From JAGVPT01 sp964384415 (GTDB taxonomy: Bacteria > Bacteroidota > Ignavibacteria > UBA10030 > UBA8401): a DNA stretch of 6,452 nucleotides. The notes under the pieces are model-generated. The model ran no database searches. It saw only the letters and a program-made list of their open reading frames with translations, and was not told the DNA's origin. The number at the start of each line of letters is the position of its first letter. The first letter of the stretch is position 1. The stretch is taken from contig CAYLMV010000173.1 of NCBI GenBank assembly GCA_964384415.1, forward strand, positions 1 to 6,452, in the 5' to 3' direction. Below are positions 1-5,952 of the stretch, piece by piece. The position numbers and the translations under genes were made by a program.

Positions 1-8
1 ACGCTCCC

Positions 9-49
9 CATAGAATCTGATCGGGAAAATAGCTATTATCTCATAGAAT
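9..49. repeat. Direct repeat CATAGAAT, 33 bp apart, upstream of the helicase
   Basis: CATAGAAT occurs at 9-16 and 42-49, start to start 33 bp, or about three helical turns. Each copy is soon followed by ATCG. The core TAGAAT resembles a -10 hexamer. It could be a promoter or activator-binding pair, or chance. The gene upstream of position 1 is not visible. Confidence 0.2.
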
Positions 50-97
50 AATCGTTCAGATGATTTGCTTTCACTGCTTCCCGATCTTTGCCCTTCA

Positions 98-1087
98 ATG
101 AAAAAATATACCCTTAAGCAATCGGAAGCTTCGCCGCTCCGTCTGGTTGCTCCCCACAATCTTACGATCAATTATAAGCAGGAGCTCAACGAAGCTCAGT
201 ATGAGGCTGCGACTTCTATTGACGGCCCGTATCTGATTATCGCGGGGGCAGGCACCGGCAAGACAAGAACCATCGTCTACCGGGTCTCATTCCTCATTGA
301 ATGCGGCGTAAGCCCGGAGAGCATTTTGCTCCTCACTTTTACACGCAAAGCTGCGAGAGAGATGCTACGCCGGGCGGTGATTCTGCTCGATGGCCGGTGC
401 GAAAACGTGGCAGGGGGAACGTTCCATTCATTCGCCAACAACACTCTCAGGAAATATGCCAACCTCCTGAACTACGACCGCAATTTCACGATCCTCGATC
501 AGGGTGATGCTCAGGATGTCATCAATCTGATCCGAACGAGGCTGAAATATGACGCAAAAGGGAAACGCTTTCCAAGAAAAGATACTCTCTACGATTTACA
601 CAGCCGATCTGTGAATACGCTGACACCGGTTCAAGATCTTCTCGCAGCCGACTACCCTCACTACAGTGAGTTGCTGGACGAGATCCGAAAAGTCCACTCG
701 GAATATACTGTCTATAAGGTCAGCAATAATCTGATGGACTATGACGATCTTCTCGTTAATCTTGCAAGGCTGATGCGCGAGAACGAGTCTGTGCGCGCAA
801 TCCTCTCCAACCGTTTCAAGTATGTTATGGTGGACGAGTACCAGGATACGAATAAAATTCAGGCAGAGATCGTCAAACTGCTGGCCTTCAGCCATGAGAA
901 TGTCCTGGTGGTGGGGGATGATGCGCAGTCTATCTACTCTTTCAGGGGATCGACCATCGAGAATATTCGGTCTTTTCCCGAACAATTCCCGGCGTGCAAG
1001 ATCATCAAACTCGAGGAAAATTTTCGAAGCTCTCAGCCTATTCTGAATCTCGCGAACGAAATCCTCAAACGGGCAACAGGAGAATGA
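98..1087 (+). CDS. UvrD/PcrA-like superfamily 1 DNA helicase, N-terminal half (split gene)
   Basis: This is the first half of an ATP-dependent 3'-5' DNA helicase of the UvrD/Rep/PcrA type, which in cells unwinds DNA during repair and replication-fork maintenance. Counting from ATG 98, I see the Q motif (Q34), Walker A AGAGTGKT at 49-56 with K55, motif Ia LTFTRKAAREM at 79-89, motif Ib TFHSFA near 108-113, motif II DEYQD at 246-250, motif III GDDAQSIYSFRG at 273-284 and motif IV LEENFRSSQ at 305-313. The frame stops at TGA 1085-1087, just after motif IV, so motifs V and VI are missing here and lie in the next frame. A complete family member is about 650-720 residues; this piece has 329. I prefer ATG 98 (MKKYTLKQ) to TTG 65 because it resembles homologues I remember and is a better start codon, although no clear Shine-Dalgarno precedes either. 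The family call is very sure; whether this half is made as a stable protein is not. Confidence 0.9.
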   Translation: MKKYTLKQSEASPLRLVAPHNLTINYKQELNEAQYEAATSIDGPYLIIAGAGTGKTRTIVYRVSFLIECGVSPESILLLTFTRKAAREMLRRAVILLDGRCENVAGGTFHSFANNTLRKYANLLNYDRNFTILDQGDAQDVINLIRTRLKYDAKGKRFPRKDTLYDLHSRSVNTLTPVQDLLAADYPHYSELLDEIRKVHSEYTVYKVSNNLMDYDDLLVNLARLMRENESVRAILSNRFKYVMVDEYQDTNKIQAEIVKLLAFSHENVLVVGDDAQSIYSFRGSTIENIRSFPEQFPACKIIKLEENFRSSQPILNLANEILKRATGE

Positions 1088-1090
1088 CAG
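1076..1090 (+). repeat. ACAG direct repeat bracketing the helicase frame break
   Basis: ACAG occurs at 1076-1079 and again at 1087-1090, with GAGAATG between them. Removing one repeat plus the spacer (11 bases) joins the two helicase frames. The joined protein reads ...ILKRATELYYKELYS..., which has the same number of residues between the ANE(I/V)I helix and the K-x-(L/I) strand as I recall in PcrA and UvrD. The repeat and the frame effect are directly visible. That it marks a real insertion is inference, since a 4-base repeat can occur by chance. Confidence 0.5.
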
Positions 1091-2115
1091 AACTATACTA
1101 CAAAGAGCTCTATTCCAGGAAAGAAGGCGGGGCACTCCCGCAGCTAGTGATTGCAGAGGATGAAAATATGCAATCGAGGTTTGTTGTCCAAAAGATCCTC
1201 GACTTGCGTGAGGAGGGAATTCCGCTTGAGGAGATGGCGGTGCTCTTCCGGTCATCGTTTCTCTCATTCGATTTGGAAATCGAGCTCACAAAGGCCAATA
1301 TACCGTTTGTGAAGTACGGGGGATTTAAGTTCATCGAGACGGCCCATGTAAAGGATATGATCGCATATCTCCGCGTTCTGGAGAACCCGCGGGATATCGT
1401 TTCATGGAACCGCATCCTGCTCTTGATCGACGGAGTCGGGCCTCGGACGGCAGCCAAGGTGACAGAAGATATCATGAGCCACAAACTGAATATCAGCGGA
1501 AAGAGCTCCGAAGCGCTTGTGTCTGAAAAGTTCTGGCAGGAATTTAACGATTACCCGGAGGGGATTCGAAAACTGTTCGACAGGCTCCATGGACTCGCCT
1601 CCACAAGAATGACCCCCGCCGAAAAAACATTTCAAATTCTGGAATACTACAGGCCGATTTTGAAAAACCAGTACGACGATCATCCAAAGAGGACGAAGGA
1701 CCTGGAGATGTTCCAGAATATTGCCGAGCGCTATACGGACACGGAAACATTCCTTACCGACATGGCTCTGGAACCCCCGACCGAAAGCGTCGTCGATATC
1801 GAGTCTCCCGGACAAGAGGAAGAGATGCTCGTTCTGTCGACCATTCACAGCGCCAAAGGGCTCGAATGGAAGGCGGTCTTTCTCATCTACGCTCTCGAAG
1901 GGCGATTTCCCTCCCTTAAGGCGCTTACGAGCGAAAAGGAAACGGAAGAAGAATTGCGGCTCATGTACGTCGCCTGCACGCGGGCGAAGGATTATCTCTT
2001 CGTCACGTACCCGATCAATATTTTTGACAGGGAGAGCGGAACGGTGCTCTCGAAACCCTCGCGGTTTATCCAGGGAATCGATGAACGGCTGCTGGAGCCA
2101 TGGATTGTCGAGTAA
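1084..2115 (+). CDS. UvrD/PcrA-like superfamily 1 DNA helicase, C-terminal half (split gene)
   Basis: This is the rest of the same helicase, in the -1 frame relative to the first half. Counting from ATG 1084 (343 residues), it has VLFRS at 53-57 in domain 2A, a GVGPRTA segment at 117-123 in the 2B region, motif V LSTIHSAKGLEW at 251-262 and motif VI LRLMYVACTRAKDYL at about 291-305 with the arginine finger R300. It lacks Walker A and the DExxQ box, so alone it cannot bind ATP normally. ATG 1084 overlaps the TGA that ends the first half (ATGA). An AGGAG lies at 1078-1082, but only one base separates it from the ATG, too close for ordinary initiation. The frame itself stays open upstream to at least ATG 994, but those residues are out-of-frame reading of the motif IV region and do not look like helicase. 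No other stop or frame break occurs in either half, so the disruption is recent, is a sequence error, or is tolerated through coupled translation. Confidence 0.88.
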   Translation: MTELYYKELYSRKEGGALPQLVIAEDENMQSRFVVQKILDLREEGIPLEEMAVLFRSSFLSFDLEIELTKANIPFVKYGGFKFIETAHVKDMIAYLRVLENPRDIVSWNRILLLIDGVGPRTAAKVTEDIMSHKLNISGKSSEALVSEKFWQEFNDYPEGIRKLFDRLHGLASTRMTPAEKTFQILEYYRPILKNQYDDHPKRTKDLEMFQNIAERYTDTETFLTDMALEPPTESVVDIESPGQEEEMLVLSTIHSAKGLEWKAVFLIYALEGRFPSLKALTSEKETEEELRLMYVACTRAKDYLFVTYPINIFDRESGTVLSKPSRFIQGIDERLLEPWIVE

Positions 2116-2164
2116 CAGATTGAACGCCGAGTGACGATCAATCAGAAAGGAAAATGTCCATCGC

Positions 2165-2587
2165 ATGTCAACGGAGACGTCTACAGAACGCTTTGAAATA
2201 ACGATTGAAGTTGACGCTGCAGATATCGATGAGCTGGGGCACGTGAACAACGTCGTTTACCTGAGGTGGGTGCAGGAGGCGGCGGTGGCCCATTGGTTAA
2301 GCGGAACGACGGCCGAAGAGCAGAGTTCTATAGGATGGGTTGTGATCCGTCACGAGATCGATTATAACCGTCCCGCGGTTTCGGGGGATACCGTCATTGC
2401 CCGGACCTGGGTTGGACCAGCGACTGACTTAGCATTCGAAAGGAATACCGAAATCATCCGGCAGAAGGATAAAACCCTGCTTGCCCGAGCGCGCACACTT
2501 TGGTGTCCGATTAACCTTAAGAGCGGAAGGCCGCTGCGTGTCTCAGCAGATATTCGTGCGCGCTATTCCAATTCAAACGCGGCATAA
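2165..2587 (+). CDS. Hotdog-fold acyl-CoA thioesterase (4HBT / YbgC-FadM-like)
   Basis: The 140-residue protein belongs to the 4-hydroxybenzoyl-CoA thioesterase-like hotdog family, cytoplasmic enzymes that hydrolyse acyl-CoA thioesters to the free acid and CoA. The signature is DIDELGHVNNVVYLRW at 20-35, which corresponds to the DTDxxGHVNNxxY core; D22 aligns with the catalytic Asp18 of E. coli YbgC. The central helix continues through VQEAAVAHW, and a later strand contains HEIDYNRPAVSGDTV, as usual in this family. Length is normal for a single hotdog domain, which acts as a dimer or tetramer. The gene starts 49 bp after the helicase stop. An AGAAAGGA stretch at 2144-2151 may serve as ribosome binding site, though at 13 bases it is rather far from ATG 2165. 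An earlier ATG at 2154 is out of frame and soon terminates. The substrate cannot be read from the sequence. Confidence 0.9.
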   Translation: MSTETSTERFEITIEVDAADIDELGHVNNVVYLRWVQEAAVAHWLSGTTAEEQSSIGWVVIRHEIDYNRPAVSGDTVIARTWVGPATDLAFERNTEIIRQKDKTLLARARTLWCPINLKSGRPLRVSADIRARYSNSNAA

Positions 2588-2634
2588 TTGCCCGATGGGA
2601 TCCGATGGAGAAGAAAGAGAAAGACGTCAGCGTG

Positions 2635-3549
2635 TCAGGAATGTTTGATGAATGTCCCGTCCCGAAGCTCGGAATATGCCTTGCGTAACTGAGCTTCGGT
2701 GTTCATCACGATCGGACCGTACCAAGCGACCGGCTCTTCGATCGGCTTGCCCGACACCAGAAGAAACCGGATTCCGGCATCTCCCGCCTGAACTGCGACT
2801 TCATCTCCGCTATCGAAGAGTACGAGTGACCGGTTCTTTGCTTCCTCGATCTCAGAGCTCTCTGAGTCGACAACCTCCCCGACTTTCTCCGTAGCTACGG
2901 GACGCGGCTGTGAGGCTCCTCTGAAATCTCCGGAGCCGTCGAAGACATATGCAAATGCGTTCCGGTACGTTTCGACAGGAAGAATCTTGCGTTTGCCCGG
3001 AGGAACATAGACATCGATGTATCTCGGGTCAGCCGCGATTCCGTCCACGGGACCTTTTTTGCCCCAGAACTCTCCGCAGATCACACGCACTTTTGTCCCG
3101 TCGTTGTCGGTGATTTCCGGAATCTCGGCCGAAGGCACATCCTGGTATCGCGGATCTGTCATCTTCAGGGAAGAGGGGAGGTTTGCCCAAAGTTGAAATC
3201 CATGCATCCTCCCATTTTTATCGCCCTGCGGCATTTCCTGATGTAGGATGCCGCTTCCTGCAGTCATCCATTGGACATCGCCGCCTCCGAGTGTGCCGCG
3301 ATTTCCCATGCTGTCGCCGTGCTCCACGCTTCCGGAAAGAACGTAGGTGATGGTTTCAATTCCACGGTGCGGATGCCAGGGAAACCCGGCAAGGAAATCC
3401 TCCGGTTTTTCATTTCTGAAATCATCGAAAAGAAGGAATGGATCGAAGTCCTTTGTGTTACCGAATCCAAATGCGCGGCGGAGTTTGACTCCTGCGCCTT
3501 CTATGGTCGGCTGTGCCTGAACGATCTGTCGTATTGGCCGGATTGACAT
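2635..3549 (-). CDS. Pirin family bicupin protein
   Basis: The 304-residue protein is a pirin: two cupin barrels, with a metal (usually Fe) in the N-terminal one. All four ligands are present: H59 and H61 in FPWHPHRGIET, and H103 and E105 in GSGILHQEMP, equivalent to H56, H58, H101 and E103 of human pirin. GSVEHGDSMGN at 73-83 is also typical. The C-terminal cupin ends with GIRFLLVSGKP and EPVAWYGPIVMNT, both family hallmarks. A longer acidic, low-complexity link (VGEVVDSESSEIEEAKN) separates strands of the second barrel, so the protein slightly exceeds the usual 280-290 residues. Some bacterial pirins oxidise quercetin and others act as redox-linked regulators; the role here is unknown. The start is well supported by AAAGGAG (3558-3564 on the minus strand), eight bases from the ATG. 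The gene converges with the thioesterase (47 bp between stops) and diverges from the ABC transporter. Confidence 0.96.
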   Translation of the reverse strand: MSIRPIRQIVQAQPTIEGAGVKLRRAFGFGNTKDFDPFLLFDDFRNEKPEDFLAGFPWHPHRGIETITYVLSGSVEHGDSMGNRGTLGGGDVQWMTAGSGILHQEMPQGDKNGRMHGFQLWANLPSSLKMTDPRYQDVPSAEIPEITDNDGTKVRVICGEFWGKKGPVDGIAADPRYIDVYVPPGKRKILPVETYRNAFAYVFDGSGDFRGASQPRPVATEKVGEVVDSESSEIEEAKNRSLVLFDSGDEVAVQAGDAGIRFLLVSGKPIEEPVAWYGPIVMNTEAQLRKAYSELRDGTFIKHS

Positions 3550-3557
3550 TGCTATAT

Positions 3558-3564
3558 CTCCTTT
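3558..3564 (-). promoter_or_regulatory. Strong Shine-Dalgarno of the pirin gene
   Basis: Read on the minus strand this is AAAGGAG, eight bases before the ATG whose complement is at 3547-3549. It is the strongest ribosome binding site in the window and fixes the pirin start. Confidence 0.8.
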
Positions 3565-3586
3565 GCGTTGTATGTGATTTCAACAA

Positions 3587-3606
3587 TATCCAACATAAGT
3601 TAGATA
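3587..3606. promoter_or_regulatory. Imperfect 20-bp dyad upstream of pirin, candidate operator
   Basis: TATCCAACATAAGTTAGATA is an inverted repeat with no loop: 8 of 10 positions in each arm pair, giving TATCyAACwT and its complement. It lies 37 bp upstream of the pirin start codon, where a dimeric repressor could overlap the promoter or early leader. Dyads of about this size are bound by many small winged-helix regulators, but no regulator gene is in the window to pair with it. A match this good has a modest probability of arising by chance in 258 bp, so this is a candidate only. Confidence 0.35.
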
Positions 3607-3694
3607 AGAGCGGTTCCCACCGATTCAGCGGCTGTCCCGACGTAGAAAGATAGAATCTCATGGCCAAAACTCGTATACTATGTTAGATCTTTGA

Positions 3695-3704
3695 AGAATA
3701 TTCT
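3695..3704. promoter_or_regulatory. Perfect 10-bp palindrome AGAATATTCT in the divergent intergenic region
   Basis: AGAATATTCT is its own reverse complement. It sits near the middle of the 258-bp region between pirin and the ABC transporter, 104 bp upstream of the ATPase start, and is followed by an A-run at 3706-3712. It might be a protein-binding site, but short AT-rich palindromes are common. Confidence 0.2.
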
Positions 3705-3727
3705 CAAAAAAAGGCACTGAGGCTTTA

Positions 3728-3748
3728 AACGCAGGGGCATTGTGCGTT
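3728..3748. promoter_or_regulatory. Inverted repeat AACGCA-N9-TGCGTT upstream of the ABC transporter
   Basis: Perfect 6-bp arms at 3728-3733 and 3743-3748 are separated by nine bases (GGGGCATTG). The repeat lies 60 bp upstream of the ATPase start codon. It could be an operator half-site pair or, in RNA, a small stem-loop. It lacks a following T-tract, so it is not an intrinsic terminator. No known regulator consensus is recognised. Confidence 0.3.
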
Positions 3749-3755
3749 GTCCTAA

Positions 3756-3786
3756 TAGACGGCTTAGCAGATCCCAGGGATAGAAT
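3756..3786 (+). promoter_or_regulatory. Weak sigma70-like promoter candidate for the ABC transporter
   Basis: TAGAAT at 3781-3786 matches the TATAAT -10 consensus at five of six positions, and TAGACG at 3756-3761 matches TTGACA at four of six. The 19-bp spacing is longer than the preferred 17. Transcription would start near 3793, leaving a short leader before ATG 3808. This is a visual match only, and the organism may not use an E. coli-like promoter consensus. Confidence 0.25.
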
Positions 3787-3807
3787 TTTCTCATATCAGA
3801 GTTCTTT

Positions 3808-4617
3808 ATGGACACCGGTCAAGATATTATTGTCGCCGACAGCCTGGTAAAACGATACGGAGAGGTGGCTGCAGTGGACGGTCTTTCATTCCGTGTTCGC
3901 GAAGGGGAGATCTTTGCCTTCCTGGGTCCGAACGGAGCGGGGAAGACCACAACGATTAAAATGCTGATTACTCTCCTTGCCCCATCAGGCGGAACAGGGA
4001 TCGTGGGTGGATTCAATATTGTGAACGAGCCCGCCTCGGTGCGCCGCATTATAGGATATGTGCCTCAGATGATCTCTGTCGATGGCACGCTCACCGCGTA
4101 CGAAAATCTCATGCTCATGGCTCAGCTCTATGATATACCGCGCAAAGACCGGAAGGGGAGAGTAGCTGAGATCCTGAGGTTTTTGAATCTTGAGCCCTTT
4201 TCTCACTCCATGGTGAAAACATTTTCGGGAGGCATGATAAGGAAGCTGGAGGTCGGACAGGCGATGATTCATCATCCGCGCGTCTTGTTCCTGGATGAAC
4301 CGACAACCGGTTTGGATCCGATTGCCAAGCAAAACGTGTGGGAACATCTCCAGCAGCTACGCGATGAATTCGGAACAACAATATTCTTCTCGACCCACAA
4401 TATGGAGGAGGCGGCAGAAGTTTCTGAACGAGTTGCTATCATGAACGTCGGCAAGATCGCCGCGATCGGAACGGTTGATGAGCTGAAGAAACGAACCGGT
4501 GTCGAAGATGCCTCGCTGGAAGACTCATTTCTTTTCTTCACTGGCAATGCCTTGTCCGAAAAAGGAAGCTTTCAGGATGTACGACGGGCCAGGAGAACGG
4601 AACAAAGACTTGGATAA
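3808..4617 (+). CDS. ABC transporter ATP-binding protein, DrrA-like (ABC-2 type exporter)
   Basis: The 269-residue cytoplasmic ATPase should power export through the permease encoded next to it. In order, it has Walker A GPNGAGKTTT at 40-49 (K46), the Q-loop glutamine Q87 in GYVPQM, the ABC signature FSGGM at 139-143, Walker B VLFLDEP at 159-165 with catalytic E164, the D-loop TGLD at 167-170, and the switch histidine H197 in STHNMEEA. The signature ends in Met rather than the canonical LSGGQ Gln; SGGM is usual in the DrrA/CcmA-like subfamily of multidrug and antibiotic exporters, so this is not a defect. About 40 residues follow the nucleotide-binding fold, ending in a basic tail (DVRRARRTEQRLG), also usual for DrrA-like proteins. 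ATG 3808 gives a normal N-terminus, although its Shine-Dalgarno is weak. The exported substrate cannot be inferred; the resemblance to daunorubicin export proteins is at family level only. Confidence 0.95.
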   Translation: MDTGQDIIVADSLVKRYGEVAAVDGLSFRVREGEIFAFLGPNGAGKTTTIKMLITLLAPSGGTGIVGGFNIVNEPASVRRIIGYVPQMISVDGTLTAYENLMLMAQLYDIPRKDRKGRVAEILRFLNLEPFSHSMVKTFSGGMIRKLEVGQAMIHHPRVLFLDEPTTGLDPIAKQNVWEHLQQLRDEFGTTIFFSTHNMEEAAEVSERVAIMNVGKIAAIGTVDELKKRTGVEDASLEDSFLFFTGNALSEKGSFQDVRRARRTEQRLG

Positions 4618-4630
4618 GCGAAAGTATACA

Positions 4631-5407
4631 ATGATAAACTACATTCTGCAGGTATTCAGGAAAACGTATGTCATGGCCGAAAGCGACACGCGAAAGCTAC
4701 TCCATGATCCGACCGAACTCATCACACGGGCAGTCCAGCCGATCCTGTGGCTCGGAATTTTCGGTGAGGCGTTGAGCAAAGTTCGCGCAATCCCCACGAG
4801 CGGCTATACCTATATGCAGTTCATTACTCCGGGAATTCTGGCCCAGTCGGTAACCTTCATCGCAATTTTCTATGGAATTGCGATAATCTGGGAAAGAGAT
4901 ATGGGGCTCCTGCAGAAGATTCTTGTTACTCCAACTCCCCGCATTGCTCTCGTCTGGGGCAAGATGCTCTCGGCTGGAATTCGCGGCCTTTGCCAGGCAG
5001 TCATCGTTATCTTGTTTGCTTTGATCCTTCAAGTCAGCCTTAGCCTCACGTTCTGGACCCTCCTCGGAGTTTTTCTCGTCACTATTCTCGGTGCCAGTTG
5101 TTTTACCGGACTCTCGATGATCATAGCCTCGGTTGTCAAAACGCGCGAGCGCTTCATGGGCATCGGCCAGGTGATAACGCTCCCCCTTTTCTTCGCTTCA
5201 AATGCAATCTATCCAATTGACATCATGCCCTCCTGGCTGCAAATCGTTGCGCGGATCAACCCGCTCAGTTATCTTGTCGAAGCTCTGAGAGGACTGCTCG
5301 TTACGGGAGATCTCTCGCGGCTTCCTTTGGACCTCGCGGTCCTGTTTATCACCACATTCCTGATCTCCGTTTTCAGCGCCTACATGTACCCGAAAGTGGT
5401 GATCTGA
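4631..5407 (+). CDS. ABC-2 type transporter permease, DrrB-like
   Basis: The 258-residue integral membrane protein is the partner of the upstream ATPase. Hydrophobic segments appear near residues 33-48, 65-86, 113-133, 142-166, 176-196 and 232-253, giving the usual six helices. Family hallmarks are the coupling region IIWERDMGLLQKILVTPTPR at 85-104 and the ABC-2 motif region LPLFFASNAIYPIDIMPSWL at 184-203, followed by NPLSYLVEALRGLL. I chose ATG 4631, 13 bp after the ATPase stop, because it gives the normal short cytoplasmic N-terminus (MINYILQVFRKTYVMAESD). The same frame remains open further upstream, with ATG 4577 and GTG 4499, but these overlap the ATPase and add polar residues unlike the family. 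No strong Shine-Dalgarno precedes ATG 4631, so translation may be coupled to the ATPase gene. Two half-transporters of each kind would make the working exporter. Confidence 0.93.
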   Translation: MINYILQVFRKTYVMAESDTRKLLHDPTELITRAVQPILWLGIFGEALSKVRAIPTSGYTYMQFITPGILAQSVTFIAIFYGIAIIWERDMGLLQKILVTPTPRIALVWGKMLSAGIRGLCQAVIVILFALILQVSLSLTFWTLLGVFLVTILGASCFTGLSMIIASVVKTRERFMGIGQVITLPLFFASNAIYPIDIMPSWLQIVARINPLSYLVEALRGLLVTGDLSRLPLDLAVLFITTFLISVFSAYMYPKVVI

Positions 5408-5465
5408 GAATCTCAACTCCTTCCACTCTTTGCGCGCAGACTAATTCATTTATCAACTAAGCCTC

Positions 5466-5479
5466 TAAGGGTATCCTTA
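5466..5479 (+). promoter_or_regulatory. DoxX ribosome binding site within a small inverted repeat
   Basis: TAAGG (5466-5470), a four-base loop GTAT and CCTTA (5475-5479) form a perfect 5-bp inverted repeat. The AAGGG Shine-Dalgarno lies in one arm and the A of the DoxX ATG ends the other. In RNA this could partly mask the start site, but a 5-bp stem is weak. The Shine-Dalgarno supports ATG 5479. Confidence 0.4.
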
Positions 5480-5910
5480 TGAACCACTCAAACATTGTAA
5501 TGCTTTGGGCCGGCTTGACGCCTCGGCTGCAAAGTCTCCTGAGAATTGTGGCGGCCGCCTTATTCATACAGGCGGGAACCATGAAACTTTTCGCGTTCCC
5601 TATTGGGATACCGCCGCACGACGGAACAGTCCAGCTCATGAGCGAGGCAGGCCTTGCCGGTGTTCTGGAAGTGTTTGGCGGGTTGCTCATGCTTCTCGGT
5701 CTTTTTACTCGTCCCGTCGCCTTTATCCTCGCGGGAGAAATGGCAGTGGCATATTTTCAGGTGCATTTCCCTATGAGTATTTGGCCTGTCAAAAGCGGTG
5801 GGACGGACGCCATGCTCTATTGTTTCATTTGGCTGTATTTTTCCGCCGGAGGGGCAGGACCGTGGAGTTTGGATGCAATGCGTAAAAGATGGAAGGCTGT
5901 GCAGCTCTGA
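5479..5910 (+). CDS. DoxX family membrane protein
   Basis: The 143-residue protein has four hydrophobic segments, near residues 18-38, 58-76, 79-97 and 111-127, the layout of the DoxX family of small inner-membrane proteins. Family features are LLRIVAAALFIQAGTMKLF (20-38, with the Q-x-G-x-x-KLF turn), GVLEVFGGLLMLLGLFTRPV (61-80), the conserved helix FILAGEMAVAYF (82-93), and the closing GGAGPWSLD (124-132). Members have been tied to thiosulfate:quinone oxidation in Acidianus and to redox or thiol stress in mycobacteria, but most are uncharacterised; no specific reaction should be assigned here. The gene starts 71 bp after the permease stop and has a reasonable AAGGG ribosome binding site. 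I see no terminator between them, so cotranscription with the transporter is possible. Confidence 0.93.
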   Translation: MNHSNIVMLWAGLTPRLQSLLRIVAAALFIQAGTMKLFAFPIGIPPHDGTVQLMSEAGLAGVLEVFGGLLMLLGLFTRPVAFILAGEMAVAYFQVHFPMSIWPVKSGGTDAMLYCFIWLYFSAGGAGPWSLDAMRKRWKAVQL

Positions 5911-5952
5911 CTACTTCATTCACAGTAAGTCAAACCAAACAAGGCAGGCTAT

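Noticed and set aside
65..97. TTG start giving an 11-residue N-terminal extension of the helicase
   Set aside because: ATG 98 is in frame, gives an N-terminus like remembered homologues, and the extension has no recognisable support.
139..143. ABC signature FSGGM as a degenerate, inactive motif (residue positions in the ATPase at 3808-4617)
   Set aside because: SGGM in place of SGGQ is normal in the DrrA/CcmA-like subfamily, and all other catalytic motifs are intact.
1018..1024. A AAT TTT heptamer, fitting the X XXY YYZ pattern for programmed -1 frameshifting into the second helicase frame
   Set aside because: Slipping here would replace the conserved FRSSQPILNLANEIL segment with unrelated residues. 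The first frame is clearly helicase for about 20 more codons, so the frame change belongs near 1084.
596..1267. Long minus-strand frame of 223 codons opposite the helicase
   Set aside because: It lies antisense to strongly conserved helicase motifs, resembles no family, and is a shadow of codon bias.
1402..2250. Minus-strand frame of 282 codons opposite the helicase C-terminal half
   Set aside because: It is antisense to motifs V and VI and to the start of the thioesterase. Its composition is rich in residues typical of shadow frames and shows no domain.
2588..2634. Terminator between the convergent thioesterase and pirin genes
   Set aside because: A pyrimidine-rich tract follows pirin on the minus strand and there is a GGATCC palindrome, but no stable GC stem with an adjoining T-run is seen.
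3458..3667. Short minus-strand frame overlapping the pirin start and the intergenic region
   Set aside because: It overlaps pirin out of frame, is low-complexity and basic at the end, and has no convincing ribosome binding site.
4499..4630. Longer permease with a GTG 4499 or ATG 4577 start inside the ATPase gene
   Set aside because: The added residues are polar, unlike DrrB-type N-termini, and the ATPase reading of the same DNA is well supported to its stop.
5405..5438. TGAGA-A-TCTCA and TGCGCGCA after the permease as a terminator
   Set aside because: The first has a one-base loop and cannot form a hairpin; the second is a loop-free palindrome. No T-tract follows either one.
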